A stretch of DNA of 64,000 nucleotides from Pseudomonas palleroniana (lineage in GTDB: Bacteria > Pseudomonadota > Gammaproteobacteria > Pseudomonadales > Pseudomonadaceae): NCBI RefSeq assembly GCF_003031675.1, contig NZ_PYWX01000046.1, forward strand, positions 1-64,000, given 5' to 3'. The notes below the pieces were generated by a model. That model saw only the letters and a list, made by a program, of their open reading frames with translations. It searched no databases and was not told the DNA's origin. Position numbers and translations under genes: made by a program. How positions within the stretch are numbered: position 1 is the stretch's first letter; every line of letters begins with the position of its first letter. Shown one piece after another: positions 8,756 to 17,793 of the stretch.

Positions 8756-8794
8756 AAAAGGCCAACTGGGCTCACGGAGCGCAGTTGGCCTTTG
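8756..8794 (-). terminator. Rho-independent terminator of the terC-like gene
   Basis: Complementary arms AAAGGCCAACTG and CAGTTGGCCTTTG flank a short loop. On the minus strand the hairpin is followed by TTTT and lies 12 nt after the TerC-family stop codon. Confidence 0.75.
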
Positions 8795-8805
8795 CCTATC
8801 GAGCC

Positions 8806-9555
8806 TTACTGCTTGGCAGCCAGCAGGCGTTTGTGGCGATTGCGTCGCGCCATGTTCAGCAACTCGATCACCGCCGAGAACGCCATGGCCGCGTATACAT
8901 AGCCTTTTGGCACATGGGCGCCGAAGCCTTCGGCGATCAAGGTCATGCCGATCATGATGAGGAAGCCCAGGGCCAGCATCACCACCGTCGGGTTGTCGTT
9001 GATGAACTTGGCCAACGGCTCTGCCGCCACCAGCATCACGATCACCGAGACCACCACGGCAATGATCATGATCGGCAGGTGCTCGGTCATGCCCACGGCG
9101 GTGATGATGCTGTCGATGGAAAAGACCAGGTCGAGCATCAGGATCTGGCCAATGGCCGCCGCAAAGCCGATGGACACGCCGTTACCGGCGCTGACCTTCT
9201 CTTCCGGCTCCGGGTCCATGCTGTGGTGGATTTCAGTGGTCGCCTTCCACACCAGGAACAAGCCACCAGCGATCAGGATCATGTCTTTCCACGAAAAGGC
9301 CTGGCCGAAGATTTCGATCACCGGCGCCGTCAACTGCACGATGAACGCGATGGTGCTCAACAGGCCCAGGCGCAGGATCAACGCCATGCTGATGCCGATA
9401 CGACGTGCTTTCGCCCGGTGTTTCTCCGGCAATTTGTTGGTGAGGATCGAGATAAAGATCAGGTTATCGATGCCCAGCACGATTTCCATCACGATCAAGG
9501 TAGCCAAGGCCACCCAGGCGGTAGGGCTTGCAGCCAGTTGTAAAAGGTAATCCAT
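8806..9555 (-). CDS. TerC family integral membrane protein
   Basis: A 249-residue inner-membrane protein with about seven hydrophobic segments. It has the paired acidic motifs of the TerC/Alx family: VLGIDNLIFISILTNKLP in the first half and MLDLVFSIDSIITAVGM in the second. Family members are linked to tellurite resistance and, for Alx and similar proteins, to manganese export. A polar loop (STEIHHSMDPEPEE region) joins the halves. The substrate cannot be read from sequence; metal homeostasis is a reasonable inference. The small lipoprotein gene lies just upstream on the same strand. Confidence 0.9.
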   Translation of the reverse strand: MDYLLQLAASPTAWVALATLIVMEIVLGIDNLIFISILTNKLPEKHRAKARRIGISMALILRLGLLSTIAFIVQLTAPVIEIFGQAFSWKDMILIAGGLFLVWKATTEIHHSMDPEPEEKVSAGNGVSIGFAAAIGQILMLDLVFSIDSIITAVGMTEHLPIMIIAVVVSVIVMLVAAEPLAKFINDNPTVVMLALGFLIMIGMTLIAEGFGAHVPKGYVYAAMAFSAVIELLNMARRNRHKRLLAAKQ

Positions 9556-9586
9556 AGGTCAGTCCTGACGTGGTGAGGCTCGGGAA

Positions 9587-9835
9587 TTAGGTTTCTTTGC
9601 TATCGGACTCGGAAGCCTTTTCAGCGTCCTTGTCTTTCTTCTCAGGGCTGATCAAGCCGTGGGTTGCCTCACTCAGGGCCTGCTCGGCGGCCTTGTGAGT
9701 TTCATCAATGGCTTGCTTGGCCGACTCGGTAGCCTTGCCCATCACTTGCTGCGCACTCTTTTCCACTTGATCACAGCCAACCATTACCAATGAAAGCGCA
9801 AGCAACGAGGCCGCGCCCAGATAATTGAGTTTCAT
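9587..9835 (-). CDS. Small Ala/Lys-rich lipoprotein
   Basis: An 82-residue protein with a lipoprotein signal peptide: MKLNYLGAASLLALSLVMVG followed by the lipobox Cys (VMVGC). The mature part is a short amphipathic helix rich in Ala, Lys, Glu and Gln (VEKSAQQVMGKATESAKQAI) ending in a charged tail. The ATG at 9835 has an AGAGGAA ribosome site. Function is unknown; the composition suggests an envelope-attached helical protein. It is divergent from nhaR. Confidence 0.8.
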   Translation of the reverse strand: MKLNYLGAASLLALSLVMVGCDQVEKSAQQVMGKATESAKQAIDETHKAAEQALSEATHGLISPEKKDKDAEKASESDSKET

Positions 9836-9970
9836 GATGTATTCCTCTCTTAGAACCAGAGGGACCAAATAGTGGCCCTGCGATAGCGAGGCATTCTATG
9901 CAGGCGAACAGTTCAGTAAAATTCGTATTTTTATGACATATACTTCGGATTTAACGAACTGTAGCCCCCT

Positions 9971-10873
9971 ATGCTCAATTACCGGCAATTGCATTATTTC
10001 TGGGTAGTGGCCAAGACCGGCAGCATTGTGCGCGCCTGTGAGCAGTTGAACCTCACACCCCAGACCATCAGCGGGCAAATCAGCCTGCTCGAGCAAACAT
10101 TCGGTGTAGCGCTGTTTCAGCGCGTCGGGCGCCAGTTGGAGTTGACCGAAGCCGGGCGCCGGGCACTGCCGTACGCCGAACAGATGTTCCAGACCGGCAA
10201 TGAACTGGAGGCGATGTTGCGCGCCCAACCGAATGAGCAGCAGATCCTGTTTCGTGTGGGCGTCGCGGATGTGGTGCCCAAATCGATCGTCTATCGGCTG
10301 ATCGCGCCGACCATGGAGTTGAGCGAGCCGATTCGGATCACCTGCCGCGAGGATAAACTCGAACGCTTATTGGCTGACCTTGCGATCCAGCGCCTCGACC
10401 TGGTGATTTCCGACAGCCCGATGCCTACGCACCTGGATATCAAAGGCTACAGCCAGAAGTTGGGCGAGTGCGGCATCAGTTTTTTCGCCACCCAGGCATT
10501 AGCTGACGAATACGGTGGCGACTTCCCACAGTGCTTGCAGGGCGCACCGCTGTTGATTCCGGGAGCAGAAACCGTGGTGCGCAGCCGGTTGCAGCGCTGG
10601 TTTGCCGAGCAGCAGATCCAACCGAAGATCATCGGCGAGTTCGACGACAGCGCCTTGATGCAGGCGTTTGGCCAATCCGGCAGCGGGGTCTTCATCGCGC
10701 CAAGCGTGATCGCCGACGAGGTGGTGCGCCAGTACGGCGTGGCGCTGATCGGCCAGACCGTCGCGGTGACCGAGTCGTTTTACGCGATCTCGGTAGAACG
10801 CAAGGTCAAGCACCCCGGCATCGTGGCCATTACCGAAGGTGCTCGAAGGGAACTGTTTACTGCCCTGCCCTGA
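9971..10873 (+). CDS. nhaR: LysR-type transcriptional activator NhaR
   Basis: A 300-residue LysR regulator. The winged helix-turn-helix is at residues 1-60 (YRQLHYFWVVAKTGSIVRAC then LTPQTISGQISLLEQTFG), followed by a periplasmic-binding-type effector domain. The N terminus matches NhaR, which in E. coli senses sodium and activates the Na+/H+ antiporter gene nhaA. No nhaA is adjacent; the closest antiporter gene in the window is at 24759-26081, too far to be assigned as target. It ends 4 nt from the convergent MFS gene. Confidence 0.88.
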   Translation: MLNYRQLHYFWVVAKTGSIVRACEQLNLTPQTISGQISLLEQTFGVALFQRVGRQLELTEAGRRALPYAEQMFQTGNELEAMLRAQPNEQQILFRVGVADVVPKSIVYRLIAPTMELSEPIRITCREDKLERLLADLAIQRLDLVISDSPMPTHLDIKGYSQKLGECGISFFATQALADEYGGDFPQCLQGAPLLIPGAETVVRSRLQRWFAEQQIQPKIIGEFDDSALMQAFGQSGSGVFIAPSVIADEVVRQYGVALIGQTVAVTESFYAISVERKVKHPGIVAITEGARRELFTALP

Positions 10874-10877
10874 GGCG

Positions 10878-12035
10878 TCAGGCGCTGGCCGCGTGCGTTT
10901 GTCGGGCGCTCATCAGCCACAACGCCAGCAGGATCGACACCAGAATGAACCCGGACGCCGCAAAGCCCAGGCTGCCCAGGCCCAGGGTGTCGATCACATG
11001 CCCGCCGACCATCGCTCCCAGGCCGATCCCCAGGTTGGCCCCGGCGATATTCAACGACGCGGCAAACGCGGGAGCTTGGGGCGCGGCCTTCATCAAGCGC
11101 ACATGGCTGACCAGGAACATCGCCGCCTGGGTCACGCCCCACACCGCCATCGCCGCCGCCAGGCCGATCGTGGAGTGAATCGCCGGCACCAGCGCCACCA
11201 TGCCCGCAATCATGAAACCGCAGAACACCATGGACGCAATCAACGGGTGCCGATCCACCGCACGCCCACCCAAGGAATTGCCGATCAAGCCGACCGCACC
11301 AAAGCCCATCAGGCACCAGCCCACCAGTGTGCCGTCAAACCCGGCCAAGCGCTCAAGGATGTCCGCCAGATAGGTGTAGGCCGTGAACATGCCGCTGAAC
11401 ACCAGGATCGACAACAGGATATGGCCCTGCATCAGCGGGTTGCGCAGGATCTTGAACTGCGAGCGCAGCGTCACTTGATCGTTCTTCGGCGCGGTCACCG
11501 GCAAATAGAGAAACAGCAGCAGCGCCTTGGCCAACGCTACCACCGCCAGGATGGCAAACGCAGTGCGCCAGCCGAACATGTCCGAAATCAGCGTCCCCAC
11601 GGGGATACCGAATACCGTGGCGCAGACGATACCGAAGCCGATTTTCTCGATCGCGCGTCCGGCGTATTCCGGGCCGACGATATCGACCGCGGTCTCACTG
11701 GCCAAGGCCCAGAACACCGGCAAACCCAGGGCCGGGATCAAGCGTGCCAGCGCCATCATCCAGATATTCGGCGCAAGGGCCGCCAAGGTGTTGGCTACGC
11801 CGAACATGACCAGGATAGTGATAAACAGGCGCTTGCGTGGGAAGCGGGCGAAGTACGCCGTCAGAAACGGGCCAAAGGCTGCCACGGTGAAAGCGAACAG
11901 CGTCACCAGCAGGCCAGCCTGGGACACGCTGACGTTCAGGTCGCGGGCAATGGACGGCAACAAACCGACGATGACGAATTCTGTGGTCAGCACGGTAAAA
12001 CCGGCAGCCGACAGCAGCAGGATGGGAAACAACAT
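10878..12035 (-). CDS. MFS transporter (drug:H+ antiporter-like, AraJ/YdhP type)
   Basis: A 385-residue protein with about 12 hydrophobic segments. The N terminus (AAGFTVLTTEFVIVGLLPSI, with TEF in the first helix) and the loop AYFARFPRKRLF between helices 2 and 3 are typical of the DHA1 group that includes AraJ and YdhP. These proteins export small organic compounds. The ATG at 12035 has TGGAG upstream; the frame continues to 12107 without a better start. The substrate is not predictable. Confidence 0.85.
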   Translation of the reverse strand: MLFPILLLSAAGFTVLTTEFVIVGLLPSIARDLNVSVSQAGLLVTLFAFTVAAFGPFLTAYFARFPRKRLFITILVMFGVANTLAALAPNIWMMALARLIPALGLPVFWALASETAVDIVGPEYAGRAIEKIGFGIVCATVFGIPVGTLISDMFGWRTAFAILAVVALAKALLLFLYLPVTAPKNDQVTLRSQFKILRNPLMQGHILLSILVFSGMFTAYTYLADILERLAGFDGTLVGWCLMGFGAVGLIGNSLGGRAVDRHPLIASMVFCGFMIAGMVALVPAIHSTIGLAAAMAVWGVTQAAMFLVSHVRLMKAAPQAPAFAASLNIAGANLGIGLGAMVGGHVIDTLGLGSLGFAASGFILVSILLALWLMSARQTHAASA

Positions 12036-12275
12036 GAAAACTCCAGAAACAACGACATCAACGACAGCCCGAAGGGCTCGCTGACGGAGAGGAAAGATGA
12101 GAGGCAAGAATCTTAACAGAGTGTGTCCAGGTTTGGCGAAAGCCCTGAAGCGTGGGCGACGCGATGTCGCAGCGTCCGGGGTACCGATGACGACATGCTA
12201 GACTTCGCGCCCTCGCGTCCTACAGCCTTTTCTGCGTGCGCCGCTGTACCTTCAAAAAATTAGAGACAAGTGTTT

Positions 12276-13496
12276 ATGACTGCTGCCCCTTCCCTTCTGC
12301 AACGACTAGCCCGCGTCAGCCTGGTCACGCAAATCCTCCTCGGCCTGATAGCCGGCATCCTCCTGGCACTCGTTGCGCCTGAGGCGGCCAAGGCCACCGG
12401 TTTTATCGGCAAGGTATTTGTCGCCGCGCTCAAAGGCGTAGCGCCGATCCTGGTGTTTGTATTGGTGATGGCGTCGATAGCCAATCATAAACAGGGCCAG
12501 CAAACCCATATCAAGCCGATCCTGTTCCTGTACCTGCTCGGCACCTTTGCCGCCGCCGTGGTGGCGGTGATCGGCAGCACGCTGTTCCCCTCGACGCTCG
12601 TACTGGCCACTCACGACACCACGGTCAGCGCTCCGGGCGGAATCGGCGAAGTGCTGCAAAGCCTGCTGCTCAGCGTGGTGGATAACCCGATCAATGCCCT
12701 GGCGAACGCCAACTTTATCGGCATCCTGGCCTGGGCCATCGGCCTGGGGGTCGCCATTCGCCATGCCGGTGAGACGACCCGCACGGTGATCGACGATCTG
12801 TCCAACGGCGTGACATTGATGGTGCGCGTGGTGATTCGCTTCGCGCCTCTGGGCATCTTCGGTCTCGTGGCATCGACGCTGGCCACCTCGGGCTTCGGCG
12901 CCCTGCTCGGCTACGCCCATCTGCTAGGCGTACTGATCGGCTGCATGCTGTTCGTGGCATTGGTGATGAACCCGGCCATCGTGTACTGGAAACTGCGCCG
13001 TAATCCTTACCCGCTTGTGTTGATGTGCCTGCGCGAAAGTGGCATCACCGCCTTCTTCACCCGCAGCTCGGCAGCGAACATTCCGGTGAACCTGGCGTTG
13101 AGCAAGCGCCTGGGCCTGCATGAAGACACCTACTCGGTGTCGATTCCGCTGGGCGCCACCATCAATATGGCCGGTGCCGCGATTACCATCACGGTGTTGA
13201 CCCTGGCAGCCGTACACACCCTCGGGATTTCGGTCGACCTGCCTACCGCCGTACTGCTCAGCGTAGTGGCAGCCGTTTGCGCCTGCGGAGCCTCGGGTGT
13301 GGCCGGTGGTTCGCTGTTGCTGATTCCCCTGGCGTGCAGCCTGTTCGGCATCCCCAGCGAGATCGCCATGCAGGTGGTTGCCGTCGGGTTCATCATCGGC
13401 GTCCTTCAGGACTCGGCGGAAACCGCGCTGAACTCGTCCACCGATGTACTGTTTACCGCTGCCGCTTGCTTGGGCAAGGAAGAGCAATCGGCCTGA
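12276..13496 (+). CDS. sstT: Serine/threonine:sodium symporter
   Basis: A 406-residue inner-membrane protein of the dicarboxylate/amino acid:cation symporter family. The N terminus LLQRLARVSLVTQILLGLIA, the motif SGITAFFTRSSAANIPVNLAL and the C-terminal GASGVAGGSLLLIPLACSLF match SstT, which imports serine and threonine with Na+. Two starts are possible, GTG 12270 and ATG 12276; the ATG gives the normal N terminus. A strong terminator follows. Confidence 0.93.
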   Translation: MTAAPSLLQRLARVSLVTQILLGLIAGILLALVAPEAAKATGFIGKVFVAALKGVAPILVFVLVMASIANHKQGQQTHIKPILFLYLLGTFAAAVVAVIGSTLFPSTLVLATHDTTVSAPGGIGEVLQSLLLSVVDNPINALANANFIGILAWAIGLGVAIRHAGETTRTVIDDLSNGVTLMVRVVIRFAPLGIFGLVASTLATSGFGALLGYAHLLGVLIGCMLFVALVMNPAIVYWKLRRNPYPLVLMCLRESGITAFFTRSSAANIPVNLALSKRLGLHEDTYSVSIPLGATINMAGAAITITVLTLAAVHTLGISVDLPTAVLLSVVAAVCACGASGVAGGSLLLIPLACSLFGIPSEIAMQVVAVGFIIGVLQDSAETALNSSTDVLFTAAACLGKEEQSA

Positions 13497-13502
13497 CCCC
13501 CT

Positions 13503-13532
13503 CCAGGCCGGCTCACTCAGGAACCGGCCTGG
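13503..13532 (+). terminator. Rho-independent terminator of sstT
   Basis: The perfect arms CCAGGCCGG and CCGGCCTGG surround a 12-nt loop and are followed by GCGTTTTC, 6 nt after the sstT stop. It may also act on the convergent gene that ends at 13538. Confidence 0.85.
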
Positions 13533-13537
13533 CGTTT

Positions 13538-16246
13538 TCATGCGGCTATCGACGTATCGACGGCAGGTTCAAGGTGATCAGGACGAAACGCTGTCAGCGG
13601 TTGCCCGTACATCCGCAGGTTTTTCACATCGTATCGGTACCAATTCCCAGTGGTTTCATCCAGCAGCGCCTGGACCTTCGTGGTTTCGGCCCCGGCGTGA
13701 GTGCCTTCCACCACTCCTTTGGGTTTATGTTGGAACACCCGGTCCACACTGCGGTTGGCCGAAACGGCCTTCCAGAAAAGCAACCCTCGACCGAGGGCTG
13801 ACTTATGAAGTGGTAATCCTTTGCTCACCAGCGCTTTCCCTCCAGCAAACGGATTGGCCGCACTGACCAGTGCGCGAGTGAAGGTACCGGCCTTGCTCAA
13901 CACGCTGCCGCCAGACTTCAAGACCTTCGTCGCGGCCCCGGCCCCACCTAACGCAAAACCAAAGATATCGACGGCCAGGAACGCCAGGCCTTCACCAACC
14001 CTGCCCTCTTTGAAGCTGTGCACGGCCGCCGCGACCGGTATCAGCGCACGCGTGACCGCCTGGATTTTCTCGAACTCGGTGACTTCCGTGTCAAAGGTGG
14101 TGGCGCCCCTGGCGGCTGCGAACAGCTCGTCACGCTGGGCTGACTTGAAGTAATAACGCGTAGCGGTTTCGGCAATGAACTGTGACCTTGGCGAGGTGAA
14201 GGTTTGAACAGGCGAATCGGACTGTGCTCGTGCTGTTCGTTGAGCGTCATAACCCGAGACCTCAGTCAGCTGGGTGTTGGTTTTCACCCAGGGTATTGAT
14301 CCTTCTCCCGCGACGCGCTGCCATTGGCCCTGCAGCCCACCCTTGAGCCCCTCCGCCAAGTCCTTTCGATGACGCAATACACCGTTTGTGGGGTCAACTT
14401 CGTAAACGCGCTTTTTGCCGTTGTACGTGGACTCTACGAACAACGGGCCATCCTTGGGCTTGTCGAACTTTTCGAAATCCTTGTTGAACAGATAGGAGGG
14501 CAGTTCATACGGGCCTGGCGAATGGAGTGGTCGGGTGACTGTCTGCTCGGTGAAAAATTTCAATTCACCCCATTCCAAAGCATCCTTATCTGCCTGTGGC
14601 AGCAGTGAAATCTGGTGTTTGACTGTCACTTCTGAGGCCGCTTTGAGAGCGTCGTAATAAGCGCGGATTTGCTCTTCGAACGCCGCGTTGATTTCGTCGG
14701 GAAGAAAACGGATATAGCGTGCTACATCGCTGGGGATGGCCGGGTCGGTAGAGTCCCAACTGACAGGTGTATTCGTGAGCGCGATATCGAGTAGTGAATA
14801 CGGCCCCTTGTAATCCCGCCACTTCTCGGACGGTTCCAGGACCTTTTTTTCGAGATCCACATCCGCGTATTTTTCGGGCAGCCGCTCTTTCATCAACTTG
14901 AGCGCAACCGATCGACGGGTCGGTACGGGTGCACGGAAGGCCTCTGAAGCCTGGGCCAAGGTTTCCAGGCGCTCGCTGGCCATTGCGCCGGCGCGCTCGA
15001 CTTCGGCTGGCGAATAATTGTTATCGTCCCGCTTGGCAATCGCACCATCTGCCACGGCCCAATGAATCACCCCTTCCCAGCCGGCCAACGCCTCTACCGT
15101 TTTTTCATCGGCGCTGATCGGACTGAGATCCTCCTTGATCAATTGCTCATAGGTTTTAGTCGCTGCCAGCCCCGGCGCACGCATATCAGCCTTGGCGACG
15201 ATGGCCTTCAAGCTGACCCAGGCGGGCGAGCCATAAGTCAGTTTGTCGGGAACCCCCTTGACCAGCATTTCAGGGGCGTGGTGGGACAGCAGCACGTACG
15301 CAGCGATCGCAGCGTTGCGCCCAAAGGAACGACTCAGATGGCGGGTCAACCCTTCAACCACAAAAGAGAGCGGCATCCCCCAGTTTTCCCGCCGCGATAA
15401 ATCGTACCCTCCCACCCGGTTCTTCTTATCCGGGTATAACAGCGCATCCCAGTCAAGACCTATCTGCAAAGCCGAAAGCGTCCACTCTTCAGCCGTACCT
15501 GCGCCTTTGAACTTGTCACGCAACGCAATTCCCAGCGCCTGCGCGGAGGGGCTCTGCAACAGCTTTAGCAGCGTTTCACGCGGCTTTTCCAGCTCGGCGG
15601 CTGTCCAATCGACCGTTTGTGTCAAGAAACCAAAGGCGTTCTGGCTCAGCTTCAGCTTATGGAACTCGGGCAACTCCAATGCATTGAACGTCACAGCATC
15701 GTAGATAGCCTGACGCTGCTCCTGATCCAATGCCGTGGGCCATGACAGTCCGCCCCCCAGGTCGCCATGGGGCGGTGAATGCTCCACTGGACGACTCAAC
15801 TCTTTGATCATATTCAACAGTTCACTTTCATTGACTGGCTGGTCCCAACCCTTGCCAGCCATGAATTGCAGCAGATTGACGGTCTGTCCCGCCTTTGCCT
15901 CATGATTCAGATGGAAATTGGAATACGGGTCCAACTTGATCTGCTGGCTACCCAAGTACTGAGTAAAAGCCTCTTCACGGTTAAACCGCGCAGGGTGGCC
16001 GGTAGGCGATGTACGCCATCGTTCCTGCTGCTGCAAATGTGAAGTTACCCGTACATAAGCATTGACCAACGCGTCGCGAAAATTCGCCAAGTCATTGCTG
16101 TTGGCCGTCTGCCGAGTAGGCGAAGTACCGGGGGCGGCCGCGCCCTGCACAGGCTTGGTCGTCGGCGGAGCACTGATGAGGGTCTCAGCGCCAAGTTCAA
16201 AGGAAGCACTCACCCCGGTCGGGGAGTTGTGGGTGGTTACGATCAT
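13538..16246 (-). CDS. Large protein of unknown function, possible dermonecrotic-toxin-like effector
   Basis: A 902-residue protein with no signal peptide, preceded by a GAGG element. Seen: a Ser/Thr/Pro-rich start (to about residue 50), a long mostly helical body, an Ala/Gly-rich hydrophobic stretch near residues 770-830 (LAFLAVDIFGFALGGAGAAT) that could enter membranes, and two short patterns, ESTYNGKKRVYEVDP and DETTGNWYRYDVKNLRMYG. The latter recall pseudomonad proteins annotated as dermonecrotic-toxin-like, but this is a weak memory-based resemblance. No catalytic motif or immunity partner was recognised, and no secretion gene is adjacent. A large secreted or injected effector is the best guess. 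Confidence 0.6.
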   Translation of the reverse strand: MIVTTHNSPTGVSASFELGAETLISAPPTTKPVQGAAAPGTSPTRQTANSNDLANFRDALVNAYVRVTSHLQQQERWRTSPTGHPARFNREEAFTQYLGSQQIKLDPYSNFHLNHEAKAGQTVNLLQFMAGKGWDQPVNESELLNMIKELSRPVEHSPPHGDLGGGLSWPTALDQEQRQAIYDAVTFNALELPEFHKLKLSQNAFGFLTQTVDWTAAELEKPRETLLKLLQSPSAQALGIALRDKFKGAGTAEEWTLSALQIGLDWDALLYPDKKNRVGGYDLSRRENWGMPLSFVVEGLTRHLSRSFGRNAAIAAYVLLSHHAPEMLVKGVPDKLTYGSPAWVSLKAIVAKADMRAPGLAATKTYEQLIKEDLSPISADEKTVEALAGWEGVIHWAVADGAIAKRDDNNYSPAEVERAGAMASERLETLAQASEAFRAPVPTRRSVALKLMKERLPEKYADVDLEKKVLEPSEKWRDYKGPYSLLDIALTNTPVSWDSTDPAIPSDVARYIRFLPDEINAAFEEQIRAYYDALKAASEVTVKHQISLLPQADKDALEWGELKFFTEQTVTRPLHSPGPYELPSYLFNKDFEKFDKPKDGPLFVESTYNGKKRVYEVDPTNGVLRHRKDLAEGLKGGLQGQWQRVAGEGSIPWVKTNTQLTEVSGYDAQRTARAQSDSPVQTFTSPRSQFIAETATRYYFKSAQRDELFAAARGATTFDTEVTEFEKIQAVTRALIPVAAAVHSFKEGRVGEGLAFLAVDIFGFALGGAGAATKVLKSGGSVLSKAGTFTRALVSAANPFAGGKALVSKGLPLHKSALGRGLLFWKAVSANRSVDRVFQHKPKGVVEGTHAGAETTKVQALLDETTGNWYRYDVKNLRMYGQPLTAFRPDHLEPAVDTSIAA

Positions 16247-16344
16247 TAGGGAGCCTCAAGGTCTCGTTACGCCTGATTGACGTCCTTGAGTAGCCTCTTG
16301 GCTAAGTTCGGTTGCATGGAGATATGTAACAAGCTGGAGCATGA

Positions 16345-16386
16345 AAAAGCCCGGCGTGGCGCATAAATGAACCACCCGGGCTTCAG
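16345..16386 (-). terminator. Terminator of the DUF1993 gene
   Basis: The arms AAGCCCGG (from 16349) and CCGGGCTT (ending 16383) form a hairpin just downstream of the minus-strand stop at 16401. On that strand it is followed by TTTTTC, so it is a standard Rho-independent terminator. Confidence 0.7.
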
Positions 16387-16400
16387 GCTGCGTCACGCGT

Positions 16401-16910
16401 TTAGAAAGCGCCCATGTAGTCACGCTTGCCCACTTCCACACCGTTGTGGCGCAGCAAGGCGTAAGCGGTAGTGACGTGGAAGAAGAACTGCGGCAGGCCG
16501 TAGGTCAACAGGTAGGACTGGCCGCTGAAGCGCTTCTCTTTCGGCGTGCCTGGACGGGTGATGATCTCGATGCCTTCCTTGCCGTCGATCTGCTCGGGCT
16601 TGAGGGTGTCGAGGAAGGCCAGCACTTTGGCGATCAGCGCTTGCAGGTCGGCGAAGGTGGTTTCTTGATCTTCATATTTGGGCACTTCGATCTCGGCCAG
16701 GCGGGCGGATACGCCTTTGGCGAAGTCGACGGCGATCTGTACCTGGCGCACCAGCTGGAACATGTCAGGGAACAGACGCGCTTGCAGCAAGGCATTGGGT
16801 TCGATGTTCTTGGCGGTAGCGTGGGCTTCGGCTTTGTTCAGCACATCGCTCAGGGCGTTGAGCATTTGCTTGAAGACAGGGACGGAAGCGGCGTACAGGG
16901 AAATAGTCAT
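16401..16910 (-). CDS. DUF1993 family protein
   Basis: A 169-residue soluble helical protein of the DUF1993 family (DinB-like four-helix fold). It begins MTISLYAASVPVFKQMLNAL, has the central LFPDMFQLVRQVQIAVDFAK and ends HNGVEVGKRDYMG. Proteins of this family are widespread and uncharacterised; a metal-binding role has been suggested from the fold only. The ATG at 16910 gives the family N terminus; the frame is open to 17681 only because it runs antisense to yceH. Confidence 0.88.
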   Translation of the reverse strand: MTISLYAASVPVFKQMLNALSDVLNKAEAHATAKNIEPNALLQARLFPDMFQLVRQVQIAVDFAKGVSARLAEIEVPKYEDQETTFADLQALIAKVLAFLDTLKPEQIDGKEGIEIITRPGTPKEKRFSGQSYLLTYGLPQFFFHVTTAYALLRHNGVEVGKRDYMGAF

Positions 16911-17027
16911 GACAGTCTCACGGTGATGGCAGGGTTTGGAACCAGCAGCGATTATAGACCTGCCCGCCGCTTGTCTTTTATTTTTTCCGGCATAGGCTAG
17001 TGGGCTCACTGCATAGGGAAACGCGCG

Positions 17028-17675
17028 ATGACCGCTGAGCATGACACCCAAAACCCTGAGCCGCGCCTCAATAGCACGGAAATCCGCATCCTGGGCTGCC
17101 TGATCGAAAAACAGGCGACCAACCCGGAAACCTACCCCCTGACCCTCAACGCCCTGGTACTGGCCTGCAACCAGAAGACCAGCCGGGAGCCGGTGACCAA
17201 CCTCAGCCAAGGCCAGGTCGGCCAGAGCCTGCGTGCACTGGAAGGCCAAGGTTATACCCGGCTGGTCATGGGCAGCCGCGCCGATCGCTGGGAACACCGG
17301 GTAGACAAGGCACTGGAGCTGGTGCCGGCCCAGGTGATCCTGATCGGGCTGCTGTTTTTGCGCGGGCCACAGACGGTCAATGAACTGCTGACCCGCAGCG
17401 GGCGCATGCACGATTTCGAAGATGCCGAGCAGGTCGTGCACCAGCTGGAACGTCTGATCGCGCGCGGGCTGGCAGTGCTGGTGCCGCGCCAGGCGGGACA
17501 GCGGGAAGATCGGTACACCCATGCGCTGGGCGATCCGGCGGATATCGAGGCGATTATCGCAGCCCGAGGCAATCCGGTGGAGCGTGGCGCCGGGGTTAGC
17601 GTGGAGCGGATTGAAGAGCTGGAGGCGCGGATCGCAGCGCTGGAAGAACGACTGGCGCAGTTGGAACAGGCGTAA
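17028..17675 (+). CDS. YceH family (DUF480/UPF0502) protein
   Basis: A 215-residue cytoplasmic protein made of two winged-helix domains. The start LNSTEIRILGCLIEKQATNP and the middle YPLTLNALVLACNQKTSREP are the family signature; the second domain has RGPQTVNELLTRSGRMHDF. A C-terminal coiled coil (about residues 190-215, EELEARIAALEERLAQL) may mediate dimerisation. The fold suggests nucleic-acid binding, but the function is unknown. It is divergent from the DUF1993 gene. Confidence 0.92.
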   Translation: MTAEHDTQNPEPRLNSTEIRILGCLIEKQATNPETYPLTLNALVLACNQKTSREPVTNLSQGQVGQSLRALEGQGYTRLVMGSRADRWEHRVDKALELVPAQVILIGLLFLRGPQTVNELLTRSGRMHDFEDAEQVVHQLERLIARGLAVLVPRQAGQREDRYTHALGDPADIEAIIAARGNPVERGAGVSVERIEELEARIAALEERLAQLEQA

Positions 17676-17684
17676 CACCATTAA

Positions 17685-17778
17685 AATGTGGGAGCGGGCT
17701 TGCTCGCGAATGCAGTGTGCCAGTCACAGTTGAGTTAACTGAACCCACCGCATTCGCGAGCAAGCCCGCTCCCACATT
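17685..17778. repeat. REPIN: two inverted REP sequences
   Basis: AATGTGGGAGCGGGCTTGCT continues to CGCGAATGC, and 35 bases later the exact inverse occurs (GCATTCGCGAGCAAGCCCGC TCCCACATT in two parts). Such paired REPs are the mobile unit spread by RAYT transposases across Pseudomonas genomes. It lies between the convergent yceH and shikimate dehydrogenase-like genes and may also end both transcripts. Confidence 0.93.
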
Positions 17779-17793
17779 GGATTTTCGTGGGTT

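Noticed and set aside
7696..9543. 615-codon open frame on the plus strand
   Set aside because: It lies antisense to selD and the TerC-family gene; the product is a His/Arg/Gln-rich low-complexity sequence typical of a GC-rich antisense frame.
10839..12116. 425-codon plus-strand open frame
   Set aside because: Antisense to the MFS gene; extreme Arg/Gln/His content marks it as a shadow.
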